Source: Pseudanabaenaceae cyanobacterium MP8IB2.15 (GTDB lineage: Bacteria > Cyanobacteriota > Cyanobacteriia > Pseudanabaenales > Pseudanabaenaceae). Taken from it: a stretch of 11,330 bases of DNA. The notes below the pieces were generated by a model, which saw nothing but the letters and a program-made list of their open reading frames with translations, did no database searches and was not told the DNA's origin. The translations under genes and the position numbers were made by a program. Below are positions 1 to 6,555 of this stretch, piece by piece (within the stretch, counting starts at the first letter, position 1; every line of letters begins with the position of its first letter). The stretch spans positions 1 through 11,330 of the forward strand of contig JARCMB010000217.1 in assembly GCA_030248825.1 (NCBI GenBank), read 5' to 3'.

Positions 1-123
1 CGCGACGATTACCATACTGCCCCAGAGATATGGAATTCGCCCAACGCCAGAAAAGCCAACAACTCTGAAACCATTCTCAGACAATAACTTTGAAAGAGTA
101 GCTCGACTCCATCTGAACGAAAA
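1..123 (-). pseudogene. C-terminal fragment of a class I SAM-dependent methyltransferase
   Basis: Reading the minus strand from about 123 down to 1 gives an open frame with SKLLSENGFRVVGF followed by GVGRIPYLWGSMVIVA. This matches, from memory, the last helix and strands of type-11 (UbiG-like) class I methyltransferases, which commonly show LLExAGF and GVGRIPxLWKSM near their C-terminus. The frame runs off the left window edge, so the stop codon is not seen. Upstream of about 120 the frame stays open for a while but no longer resembles a methyltransferase, and on the opposite strand a transposase fragment begins there. I infer a gene whose 5' part was displaced by an insertion; the substrate is unknown. 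Confidence 0.5.
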
Positions 124-294
124 TTGGGTTGGAACCGTCGCACAATTCGTAAAGGCATGACGAAATTGATTAGTGGACAAGCAATTGAGGATGGATATCA
201 ACGGAGTGGTCGCAAACGAGTAGAAGCGAAACTGTCTCACTTGATTGAAGATATTCGAGCGTTGGTAGACCCAGAGTCTCGGACAATTGACTGA
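94..294 (+). pseudogene. ISAzo13-type transposase fragment (N-terminal part)
   Basis: This open stretch of about 66 codons has no usable start and ends at TGA 292-294. From about 121 it reads LGWNRRTIRKGMTKLISG, then GRKRVEAKLSHLIEDIRALV. This resembles the N-terminal helix-turn-helix and linker of ISAzo13 family (Rhodopirellula-type DDE) transposases, which typically carry a LGWNRxTIRKGMxEL motif followed by GRKxxEExLPxLLxDIxAIVD. The DDE catalytic domain, several hundred residues in intact members, is absent. Stops lie just upstream at 85-87 and 91-93. It is a decayed remnant, not an active element. The family call is from remembered motifs. Confidence 0.5.
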
Positions 295-372
295 GATTTT
301 ACGCAGGTAAGATCGGTCAGAACCGTGTTTAGTTGCTTTCGATACAGTTAGCTATTTGCTGAGCAGCTATAA

Positions 373-413
373 GTATTAATTAATACAATTCGTACAATAC
401 GCAAACTTATTCT
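373..413 (+). promoter_or_regulatory. NtcA-activated promoter (NtcA box plus -10)
   Basis: GTATTAATTAATAC at 373-386 is an exact GTA-N8-TAC NtcA box and a perfect 14-bp palindrome. A TAN3T-type -10 element, TATTCT, lies at 408-413, 21 nt after the box. If the box is centred at -41.5, as in class II NtcA-activated promoters, the start would be near 421 and the -10 falls at about -13 to -8, which fits. No -35 hexamer is needed in this promoter class. The leader to the first gene would be about 42 nt. NtcA is the global nitrogen regulator of cyanobacteria, so the operon is probably induced when ammonium is scarce. Confidence 0.75.
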
Positions 414-462
414 CAAAATCTACTCTGGTATATTTTCTCTCAAGCCGCAGGAGCCGATCTAA

Positions 463-1359
463 ATGCTTGGTATTCGTCCAGAATCTCAGAATATGCAAGA
501 ATCTGCTGTCAAACTAAATAATTCTACTCAATCACCTCTCACCACAGTTGCCAAACTGGAAGTGAAAAACCTGTTTAAATCATATGTTGGACAGGGTAAG
601 CAAAAGCTGACAGTTCTCCAAGATATCAACTTCCAAATTTTCCCCAGAGAGTTAATTTGTCTTGTCGGTACATCTGGCTGCGGGAAGTCAACACTACTGA
701 ATATTATTGCTGGACTGTTGCCCCCTAGTTCTGGGCAGGTTCTGGTGGATAGTCAATCGGTTACTGGACGACCTGGTTCCGATCGAGGCATGATTTTCCA
801 AGGGTATACGCTGTATCCGTGGCTGACCGTAGCGCAGAATGTCGCGTTTGGATTGCAATTCCAAAAGATGCCTAAAGCTGAAACACGCGATCGAGTCAGT
901 TATTTCTTAAATATGGTGGGATTGTTAAAGTTTGCAAATAGCTATCCCAAGCAGCTATCTGGTGGGATGAAGCAACGGGTGGCGATCGCCCGGGCCCTTG
1001 CCAATGCGCCAGCCATGTTGTTAATGGATGAACCATTTGGGGCATTGGATGCACAAACCAAAGAGCAGATGCAGCAATTCTTGCTAGAACTTTGGGAACA
1101 AAATCATGTAACTGTTCTGATGATTACTCATGATGTCGAAGAGGCGATTTATCTATCTCAACGAATTTATGTGATGAGTTCTCATCCAGGACAGATCGAG
1201 GCAGAAGTAGACATTTCTTTACCAGAGCATCGCGAACTCGATATTAAACTCTCACCAGAGTTTGTCGAGATTAAGCGGCAGGTGATTCATATGTTGCGTT
1301 GTAATGGCAGTTCAGATGGCAGTTCAGATGACATTTCAAGCGGTGATTCTGTTCATTAG
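463..1359 (+). CDS. ABC transporter ATP-binding protein (TauB/SsuB/NrtD type)
   Basis: Cytoplasmic ATPase that would energise a substrate importer. It has all the nucleotide-binding motifs: Walker A GTSGCGKST at residues 69-77, the Q-loop glutamine at 113, signature LSGGM at 165-169, Walker B LLLMDE ending at 190, the D-loop ALDA just after, and the switch histidine at 223 (ITHD). These sequences are typical of the nitrate/sulfonate/taurine subfamily. ATG 463 is preceded by AGGAG at 449-453, 9 nt away. This gives a roughly 30-residue N-terminal extension over the usual length; Met11 (493) is an alternative start. The last residues, GSSDGSSDD, come from a 12-bp tandem repeat at 1306-1341 and are probably a non-essential tail. 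It is the first gene of a four-gene operon whose binding protein and permease follow. The substrate cannot be told from the ATPase. Confidence 0.93.
   Translation: MLGIRPESQNMQESAVKLNNSTQSPLTTVAKLEVKNLFKSYVGQGKQKLTVLQDINFQIFPRELICLVGTSGCGKSTLLNIIAGLLPPSSGQVLVDSQSVTGRPGSDRGMIFQGYTLYPWLTVAQNVAFGLQFQKMPKAETRDRVSYFLNMVGLLKFANSYPKQLSGGMKQRVAIARALANAPAMLLMDEPFGALDAQTKEQMQQFLLELWEQNHVTVLMITHDVEEAIYLSQRIYVMSSHPGQIEAEVDISLPEHRELDIKLSPEFVEIKRQVIHMLRCNGSSDGSSDDISSGDSVH
1306..1341 (+). repeat. 12-bp tandem repeat in the ATPase tail
   Basis: GGCAGTTCAGAT occurs twice exactly (1306-1317, 1318-1329), followed by a diverged third unit GACATTTCAAGC (1330-1341). The unit is a multiple of three, so it lengthens the protein C-terminus (GSSD, GSSD, DISS) without shifting frame. 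Confidence 0.85.
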
Positions 1360-1364
1360 CCTCA

Positions 1365-1401
1365 TGTCAAATTAGCTGTCAAGTTAGTTATCAAATTTAG
1401 T
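1365..1401 (+). repeat. Degenerate 12-13 bp triplicate repeat between ATPase and binding-protein genes
   Basis: TGTCAAATTAGC (1365-1376), TGTCAAGTTAGT (1377-1388) and TATCAAATTTAGT (1389-1401) lie head to tail and fill most of the short intergenic space. No role is evident; they may simply reflect replication slippage. Confidence 0.6.
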
Positions 1402-1414
1402 TGTAGATGTGTTT

Positions 1415-2440
1415 ATGATCAAATTATCTGGTTGGATTCGCTGGGTTTTCTTAGGATTTATCTCACTTGCTTTAACCGTTGCCTGTACGCAGCAACCGAC
1501 TACCACTGCTCCTGATGCCAGCATGTCGCCATCAGCGCCAGCCCAATCTCAGCCTTTAGTGTCGGCAACCAATAACTGGGTTGGGTACTCAAGTCACCAT
1601 GTCGCTGTTGGCAAGGATTTTTTCACCCAAGAAGGTTTAAAGATTGAAGACCTATTCTTTCAAAGTAACAGCGAGGAAATCACAGCATTTCTCGCTGGTA
1701 AAATGGATCTCGCGTGGCTGACCTCGGGCGATGCGATCCAGATGATCGATAAAGATCCTTCGATCAAAATTATTTATCTAGTGGATTACTCCAATGGTTC
1801 TGATGGCATCATCGGACGCAATATCAATTCACCGCAGGATGCCAAAGGTAAAACGATCGCCCGCGAAAATGTCCTGTTCACGCGCGTTCTCTTGCAAGCT
1901 TATTTGAAGAAAGGAGGTCTAACTGAGAGCGATGCTAAGGTTAGAGATATGGCATCGGCTGAGGCTGCAACTGCATTTGCTACTAAGCAAGTCGATCTTG
2001 CCGTTACCTACGAACCTTTTATGGCAAAAGCCGCTGCCCAAGGCGGCGGGGAAGTGATCTTTTCGACCAAAGATACCAACTTAATTGCCGATGTCGTCGT
2101 CGTGCGTGACAAACTGATTCAATCGCGCAAACAAGATCTGCTGGCTTATTTTAAGGCTGTGGATAAGGCGGCAAAACTTTTGAAGGCTAACGATCCAGAA
2201 GCACTTAAGATCGCTGGGGTAAAGTTAGGTGTGACAGCCGATGAAATTAAGTCCCAGCTCGAAGGTGTCAAAATTTTCGATATCGAAGGGAATAAAACGA
2301 TCGGATTCAATAAGGATGACCCTAACAGTTTGATCGGAAACCTCGATCTGACAGCAAAGGCGGCTTTGGAGTTTAAAATTATCGCCAAACCGATCCCACT
2401 GGAATCAATGTACGATGATTCGATCGTGAAATCCTCGTAA
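1415..2440 (+). CDS. ABC transporter substrate-binding lipoprotein (NMT1/SsuA/TauA type)
   Basis: Extracytoplasmic solute-binding protein of 341 residues from ATG 1415. The N-terminus has a short basic region, a hydrophobic stretch (about residues 10-22) and Cys24 in LTVAC, a lipobox-like site. A threonine/proline/serine-rich linker follows to about residue 50, as is usual in membrane-anchored binding proteins. The mature part has the NMT1/THI5-like periplasmic fold: NNWVGYSSHHVAVGKDFF at its start, then TSGDAIQMI and YSNGSDGIIG. Proteins of this fold bind nitrate, taurine, alkanesulfonates, pyrimidine precursors or other small organics, so the ligand is open. A GTG at 1409 in the same frame is an alternative start; no strong ribosome site precedes either. 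The gene lies between the ATPase and the fusion enzyme, and its stop is 10 nt before the ATG of the enzyme, so translational coupling is likely. Confidence 0.9.
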   Translation: MIKLSGWIRWVFLGFISLALTVACTQQPTTTAPDASMSPSAPAQSQPLVSATNNWVGYSSHHVAVGKDFFTQEGLKIEDLFFQSNSEEITAFLAGKMDLAWLTSGDAIQMIDKDPSIKIIYLVDYSNGSDGIIGRNINSPQDAKGKTIARENVLFTRVLLQAYLKKGGLTESDAKVRDMASAEAATAFATKQVDLAVTYEPFMAKAAAQGGGEVIFSTKDTNLIADVVVVRDKLIQSRKQDLLAYFKAVDKAAKLLKANDPEALKIAGVKLGVTADEIKSQLEGVKIFDIEGNKTIGFNKDDPNSLIGNLDLTAKAALEFKIIAKPIPLESMYDDSIVKSS

Positions 2441-2450
2441 GTTGGTCAGT

Positions 2451-4607
2451 ATGGCGACTAAAGCAGTCTGTGAAAGTTGGTTTTCTACTCAGCGAATTCG
2501 GGACGATCTGTATCTGATTACAGAACCGCACTATCACTGGTATAACCGCGCTAACCTCTGGTTGATTAAGGGACGCACCCAAGACGTGCTAATTGATACT
2601 GGTCTGGGGGTTTCTAGCCTCCGCCAGTATATTGCCTCGCTGATTGATAAACCGTTGCTGGCAATCGCATCGCATATCCACTTCGATCATGCGGGTGGGA
2701 TGTATGAATTCGATCGACGCGCTATTCATGCTGCTGAAGCTGAAGCCCTACAACGGGGGGATAACTACGAGGCTCTCTGTACGCCAGAGCAAGGTTGGGT
2801 TCATTCCGAGCATTTTGAGCTACTGCCCCACGCAGGATTTACGATCGAACAGTACAATCTACGGGCGACTGAACCGACACAAGTTTTGCAAGAAGGAGAT
2901 GTGTTGGACTTAGGCGATCGAGGCTTAGAAGTTCTGCACTTACCTGGACACTCGGCTGGATGTATTGGGCTGTATGATGATCGATCGAACGCTCTATTTT
3001 CTGGCGATGCGATCTACGATGGCGAACTCCTAGATCGACTCCATTGCAGCCATATCCCGACTTACATTTCCACCTATGAGCGTCTACAAAAGTTGCCAAT
3101 TGACATGGTTTATCCTGGTCACTACAGGATGTTTGGTCAGGAACGATATCACCAAATTATCCAAGAATATCTCGATCTAAGACGACAATCGGGATGTCCT
3201 GCTGATGCCCACAATTACGATCGAAAAACTAATTGGGAAGAACTAATGTCCGAAATTTTAACACCTGAACTTCAAGCCCTGAAAACCTCTCTAGAATCGC
3301 AGGGCGTAAAGTATGCCCTTGCCAGCTTTGTCGATATTCATGGCATGTGTAAGGCCAAGTCAGTACCACTCTCCCATTTCGGTCAAATGATGGCTGGGTC
3401 AGAACTGTTTACAGGCGCGGCACTAGATGGCGTACCTCAAGATGTCAGCGACGAGGAAGTTGCTACCTATCCCGATCCGAATTCTGCTACAGTCTTACCT
3501 TGGAATTCAGAAATTGCTTGGTTTGCCAGCGATCTGTATCTAGAGGGTAAGCCATTTGAAGCATGTAGTCGAGGCATTCTTAAGCGGGTGTTGGCAGAAG
3601 CCGCGCAGATGGGTTTTACCTTCAACCTTGGGATTGAAACCGAATTTTTTCTGCTCAAAGAAACTGAAGATGGGAAAGCCGTTCCAGTCAGCGATCGAGA
3701 CACCTTAGCCAAACCCTGCTATGACCTTCAGGGATTACTAGATAACTTCTCTTGGGTGACCGAAATTGTCGAAGCGATGAATCAGATGGGATGGGATGTC
3801 TATTCCTTCGATCATGAAGATGGGAATGGTCAATTCGAGACTGATTTCGCCTACTGTGATGCCCTGAAAATGGCTGACCGCTTTACCTTCTTTCGCCTCA
3901 TGGTCAAAGAGATCGCCCGCAAACACGGTTTTTTTGCCACGTTTATGCCCAAGCCTTTTGTCGATCGAACTGGGAGCGGCGCTCACTTTAATATGTCTCT
4001 AGCTGACATCAAAACTGGGGAAAACCTGTTTTACGATCCAGACGATCGGCGTGGTTGTAAGCTCTCCACCTTGGGATATCAGTTCATTGCGGGAGTGCTG
4101 AGACATGCATCGGCAATCTGCGCCGTGATCGCTCCCACGGTCAACAGTTACAAGCGGCTAGTCGCTAGAGGCAGTATGTCTGGCTTTACGTGGGCCCCAG
4201 TTTACGTTTGTTATGGCAACAATAACCGCACCAACATGCTGCGAATTCCCCTAGCAGGTGGAAGAGTAGAATGTCGTGCTGCCGATATCGCCTCCAATCC
4301 CTATCTGGGGGCAGCAATGCTTCTGGCGGCTGGTCTAGAGGGCATCCGCGAAGGTCTCGATCCTGGCGAACCGCATACGGAAAATATGTACAAGCGATCG
4401 CTAGAGGAATTAGCTGATATGGGAATTAAGTTCTTGCCGCGCACACTCGGCGAAGCTGTGACTGCATTTGCCAGCGATCCTCTCAGTGAGAAGGTAATGG
4501 GTTCATTGATGTACAACGGTTATATCAATTATAAATCTCAGGAATGGGAGGAATATCACACTCACGTCTCCGATTGGGAAATTCAGCGATATCTCAAGTT
4601 TTTCTAG
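2451..4607 (+). CDS. Fusion of MBLAC2-like metallo-beta-lactamase-fold hydrolase and type III (GlnT-like) glutamine synthetase
   Basis: A two-domain cytoplasmic enzyme of 718 residues from ATG 2451 (TTG 2442 is in frame and possible). Residues about 10-245 are a metallo-beta-lactamase domain with all metal ligands: HIHFDH at 75-80, His167, Asp186 and His224. The wording NRANLWLIKG, SHIHFDHAGG, LHLPGHSAG, FSGDAIYDG and YPGHY resembles human MBLAC2, reported as an acyl-CoA thioesterase. Residues 266-718 form a complete glutamine synthetase catalytic chain. It has the metal-binding glutamates 396/398, 456 and 463, GSGAHFNMSL with His512, TVNSYKRL (565-570), NNRTNMLRIP (Arg593), and the Glu607/Arg609 pair before ANPYL-like SNPYL. 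It matches the GlnT/type III group, which includes gamma-glutamylmethylamide synthetases, better than GlnA. The acceptor may be ammonia or an amine. Met266 (3246) is the usual N-terminus of stand-alone family members. The gene sits inside the transporter operon, so it probably processes the imported compound. Confidence 0.9.
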   Translation: MATKAVCESWFSTQRIRDDLYLITEPHYHWYNRANLWLIKGRTQDVLIDTGLGVSSLRQYIASLIDKPLLAIASHIHFDHAGGMYEFDRRAIHAAEAEALQRGDNYEALCTPEQGWVHSEHFELLPHAGFTIEQYNLRATEPTQVLQEGDVLDLGDRGLEVLHLPGHSAGCIGLYDDRSNALFSGDAIYDGELLDRLHCSHIPTYISTYERLQKLPIDMVYPGHYRMFGQERYHQIIQEYLDLRRQSGCPADAHNYDRKTNWEELMSEILTPELQALKTSLESQGVKYALASFVDIHGMCKAKSVPLSHFGQMMAGSELFTGAALDGVPQDVSDEEVATYPDPNSATVLPWNSEIAWFASDLYLEGKPFEACSRGILKRVLAEAAQMGFTFNLGIETEFFLLKETEDGKAVPVSDRDTLAKPCYDLQGLLDNFSWVTEIVEAMNQMGWDVYSFDHEDGNGQFETDFAYCDALKMADRFTFFRLMVKEIARKHGFFATFMPKPFVDRTGSGAHFNMSLADIKTGENLFYDPDDRRGCKLSTLGYQFIAGVLRHASAICAVIAPTVNSYKRLVARGSMSGFTWAPVYVCYGNNNRTNMLRIPLAGGRVECRAADIASNPYLGAAMLLAAGLEGIREGLDPGEPHTENMYKRSLEELADMGIKFLPRTLGEAVTAFASDPLSEKVMGSLMYNGYINYKSQEWEEYHTHVSDWEIQRYLKFF
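3236..3248 (+). promoter_or_regulatory. Possible internal ribosome site and start for the glutamine synthetase domain
   Basis: GGAAG at 3236-3240 is followed, 5 nt later, by an in-frame ATG at 3246-3248. The protein from that ATG begins MSEILTPELQALKTSLE, which is how stand-alone type III glutamine synthetases usually begin. The cell may therefore make both the fusion and a free synthetase, or this may be the fossil start of a formerly separate gene. Confidence 0.4.
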
Positions 4608-4651
4608 TCCCAGCTTGATTCACAAACCTCTATCTTATAGGAGCTAATCGC

Positions 4652-5503
4652 ATGGTCGAATCCAGTCTTAACCCCATAGTGAAACCCCGCGAATATCGAT
4701 ATCTATCACCTTCGACATTCTGGAGTATCCGCCAAGGTTTCCCCAAGTGGTTATCGTTGCTGCTGATTAGCCTATCGCTTTTAGTTCCTTTAACTATATG
4801 GTCGATCGTCAGCTCACTCCAGATCCTACCACCAATTTTTCTGCCTACACCTTTGGCGGTGGTTGAGGCAGGGTACAAAATGTTCACGGAAGCCAACTTA
4901 TTAGCAGATGTGATCTCCAGTAGCGGTCGCGTTTTAGCAGGTTTTGTCGTAGCGGCGTTGATTGGTGTGCCGATTGGACTGGCGATGGGGACTTTTTACA
5001 GCATGGATAGCTTGTTTGCCCCGATCGTTGGCACGGTAAGATATATGCCAGTTACAGGATTTGTACCTTTGATTATTATTTGGGTGGGATTAGGAGAATC
5101 TTCTAAGATTCTAATCATTATGTTGGGCGTGGTGCTTTATAACGCGATTATGGTGGCTGATGCGGTCAAGTTTATCCCGAATGAGATGATCAATGTCGCT
5201 TATACAATGGGTGCAACTCGGTGGGATGTGGTGACGAAGGTGATTCTTCCCGCTACTTTCCCAAGTGTGCTCGATACCCTGCGCGTCAATATCTCTGGTG
5301 CTTGGAACTTTTTAGTGATTGCCGAATTACTTGCTGCCCAAAATGGTTTGGGATTTAAAATTATTCAGGCTCAACGCTTCCTTCAAACTGAAAAGGTATT
5401 ATTCATTATTGTCTTGATTGGAGCGATTGGACTGACCATAGACTACGGTTTGAAGTGGATATCTCACATCCTTACACCCTGGGCAGATCAGGTGCGTCAC
5501 TAA
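4652..5503 (+). CDS. ABC transporter permease (TauC/SsuC/NrtB type)
   Basis: Inner-membrane permease of 283 residues, probably acting as a homodimer because the operon has only one permease gene. Hydrophobic segments are visible at about residues 34-53, 93-115, 133-147, 151-170, 216-230 and 248-270. The cytoplasmic EAA-like coupling loop reads NVAYTMGATRWDVVTKVILPATFP-like around residues 181-204, with the diagnostic glycine at 187. This loop docks on the ATPase. ATG 4652 has a strong AGGAG at 4639-4643, 8 nt upstream. The gene lies 44 nt after the fusion enzyme and completes the transporter. Having the enzyme gene between the binding protein and the permease suggests that the enzyme and importer have been inherited as one unit. 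Substrate unknown; the closest functional classes import nitrate, taurine or alkanesulfonates. Confidence 0.92.
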   Translation: MVESSLNPIVKPREYRYLSPSTFWSIRQGFPKWLSLLLISLSLLVPLTIWSIVSSLQILPPIFLPTPLAVVEAGYKMFTEANLLADVISSSGRVLAGFVVAALIGVPIGLAMGTFYSMDSLFAPIVGTVRYMPVTGFVPLIIIWVGLGESSKILIIMLGVVLYNAIMVADAVKFIPNEMINVAYTMGATRWDVVTKVILPATFPSVLDTLRVNISGAWNFLVIAELLAAQNGLGFKIIQAQRFLQTEKVLFIIVLIGAIGLTIDYGLKWISHILTPWADQVRH

Positions 5504-5554
5504 AACACCGAGACAATAGAACGCCTAGCAACAAGATATTAACGATCGAAAACA

Positions 5555-5597
5555 AACTAAAAAAGCCTAACCATAATCTGGAAAGGCTTCTAAAAAA
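5555..5597 (-). terminator. Rho-independent terminator of the vipp1 end
   Basis: On the minus strand the stem AAGCCT (5589-5584), a 15-nt loop and AGGCTT (5568-5563) are followed by a run of T residues (complement of 5557-5562), the layout of an intrinsic terminator. It lies about 30 nt past the vipp1 stop. On the plus strand the hairpin is followed by CTAAAAAATAG rather than Ts, so it should not terminate the ABC operon efficiently. Confidence 0.6.
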
Positions 5598-5619
5598 TAG
5601 ATTTCAGACTCTTTAAAAT

Positions 5620-5662
5620 TTATTTCATTTGATTGCGAAGTTCTTCCAGTTCAGCATCGATC
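5620..5662 (-). repeat. 3'-end repeat, copy A (end of vipp1)
   Basis: Positions 5620-5642 are identical over 23 nt to 6513-6535. After 8 mostly different bases, TCAGCATCGATC (5651-5662) is again identical to 6544-6555 in the same register. The repeat encodes IDAE-x3-LRNQMK plus the TAA stop. Confidence 0.9.
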
Positions 5663-6381
5663 ATGTTTCCAACTGAAGGCTTGCTAGAGTCAGAAGGACT
5701 GAGAGCAGGCTGGGGAGAAGAAGAAGTAATCATCTTGGCTTTGAGTGCAGCTAGCTCATCATCGACACCGCTGCCAGATTCTAGCTGAGCAAACTGATTC
5801 TCTAGATTGTCCATACCCAACTCAGCACTGGCTCCAGCTTTAGCTTCAGCCATTAATACCCGCTCTTCCATCCGATCGAACACCGCAGAAGCCGAATTGG
5901 TATTCACCTTACCCAACATATTGTTGAGATTTTCTTGGGCTTTTGCCGACTGAATCCGAGCCTTCAGCATCTCTTTCTTGGTTTTAGCCTCAGAGATCTT
6001 GCCTTCGATCGTCACCAAGTTACGCTTGAGGCTATCTACCTGACCACCTTGCTGATCGACACCAGCTTTCAGGGATGCGGCGGTTTCAGCATGAGTCTTT
6101 TTGCGGCTGAGGGCTTCACGCGCCAAATTTTCGTCACCCTTTTGCAGAGCTAGCATGGCGCGACGTTCCCATTCCGATGCTTGGGTTTGGGCTTGGTTAT
6201 ATTGTTGCTCTTGTCTTTTCAGGGCTGCCATAGACTGAGCTACTGCCTGGCGCAACTGCACCAAGTCTTCTTGCATGTCTATGATCGTTTGCTCCAGAAT
6301 TTTTTCTGGATCTTCTGCCGCTGTGACTAGGGCGTTCAAGTTAGATTTGGCAACCATGCCGATGCGATCTAGTAATCCCAT
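5620..6381 (-). CDS. vipp1: Vipp1/IM30 (PspA family) membrane-remodelling protein
   Basis: Peripheral membrane protein of 253 residues that, in this family, polymerises into rings and rods and maintains thylakoid and plasma membranes. It begins MGLLDRIGMVAKSNLNALV, the amphipathic helix 0 typical of PspA/IM30. A long, charged coiled coil follows (DPEKILEQTIIDMQEDL, then several alanine/glutamine-rich helices to about residue 210). Ser/Pro-rich residues 217-236 form a linker to a short last helix (VGNMIDAELEELRNQMK). That extra C-terminal helix separates Vipp1 from bacterial PspA, which ends before it, so I prefer Vipp1. ATG 6381 has GAAGGA on the minus strand upstream. It is 131 nt downstream of the DUF4332 gene and may have its own promoter. 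Its last 23 nt are repeated at the end of that neighbour. Confidence 0.93.
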   Translation of the reverse strand: MGLLDRIGMVAKSNLNALVTAAEDPEKILEQTIIDMQEDLVQLRQAVAQSMAALKRQEQQYNQAQTQASEWERRAMLALQKGDENLAREALSRKKTHAETAASLKAGVDQQGGQVDSLKRNLVTIEGKISEAKTKKEMLKARIQSAKAQENLNNMLGKVNTNSASAVFDRMEERVLMAEAKAGASAELGMDNLENQFAQLESGSGVDDELAALKAKMITSSSPQPALSPSDSSKPSVGNMIDAELEELRNQMK

Positions 6382-6433
6382 AACCTTAGTTGTTCCTTCA
6401 ATTCAATAAGAGCAAAATCATTTGTGCAGCCGT

Positions 6434-6446
6434 ATACAAATTGTAT
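6434..6446. promoter_or_regulatory. Inverted repeat upstream of vipp1, possible operator/promoter
   Basis: ATACAA-A-TTGTAT is a perfect 6-1-6 inverted repeat, 53-65 nt upstream of the vipp1 start. On the minus strand its TATACG could be a -10, with TTTAAA 16 nt upstream as a poor -35. It does not fit the NtcA consensus. Both operator and promoter readings are guesses. Confidence 0.3.
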
Positions 6447-6512
6447 CAGCGATTTAAATGTCTTCATCGTATCACGCCATTTCAGTGTCAGTGGGTTTGC
6501 GAGAAGATTAAA

Positions 6513-6555
6513 TTATTTCATTTGATTGCGAAGTTTTGCTGACTCAGCATCGATC
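6513..6555 (-). repeat. 3'-end repeat, copy B (end of DUF4332 gene)
   Basis: Shares 23 identical nt, starting at the stop codon, plus a second 12-nt identical block with the end of vipp1 at 5620-5662. A weaker relative of the core lies at 7010-7024, just upstream of this gene's start. Confidence 0.9.

Noticed and set aside
2..169. Plus-strand open frame at 2-169 as a gene
   Set aside because: It has no recognised content; the minus-strand reading of 1-123 matches a methyltransferase end instead.
391..405. Second NtcA-like site around GTACAATAC
   Set aside because: The GTA and TAC half-sites are only 3 nt apart, not the required 8.
2839..3099. 86-codon minus-strand frame inside the fusion gene
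   Set aside because: Antisense to the conserved metallo-beta-lactamase domain, with no independent support.
5563..5589. Terminator for the plus-strand ABC operon
   Set aside because: The hairpin is symmetric but lacks a T-run on the plus strand, so it supports only minus-strand termination.
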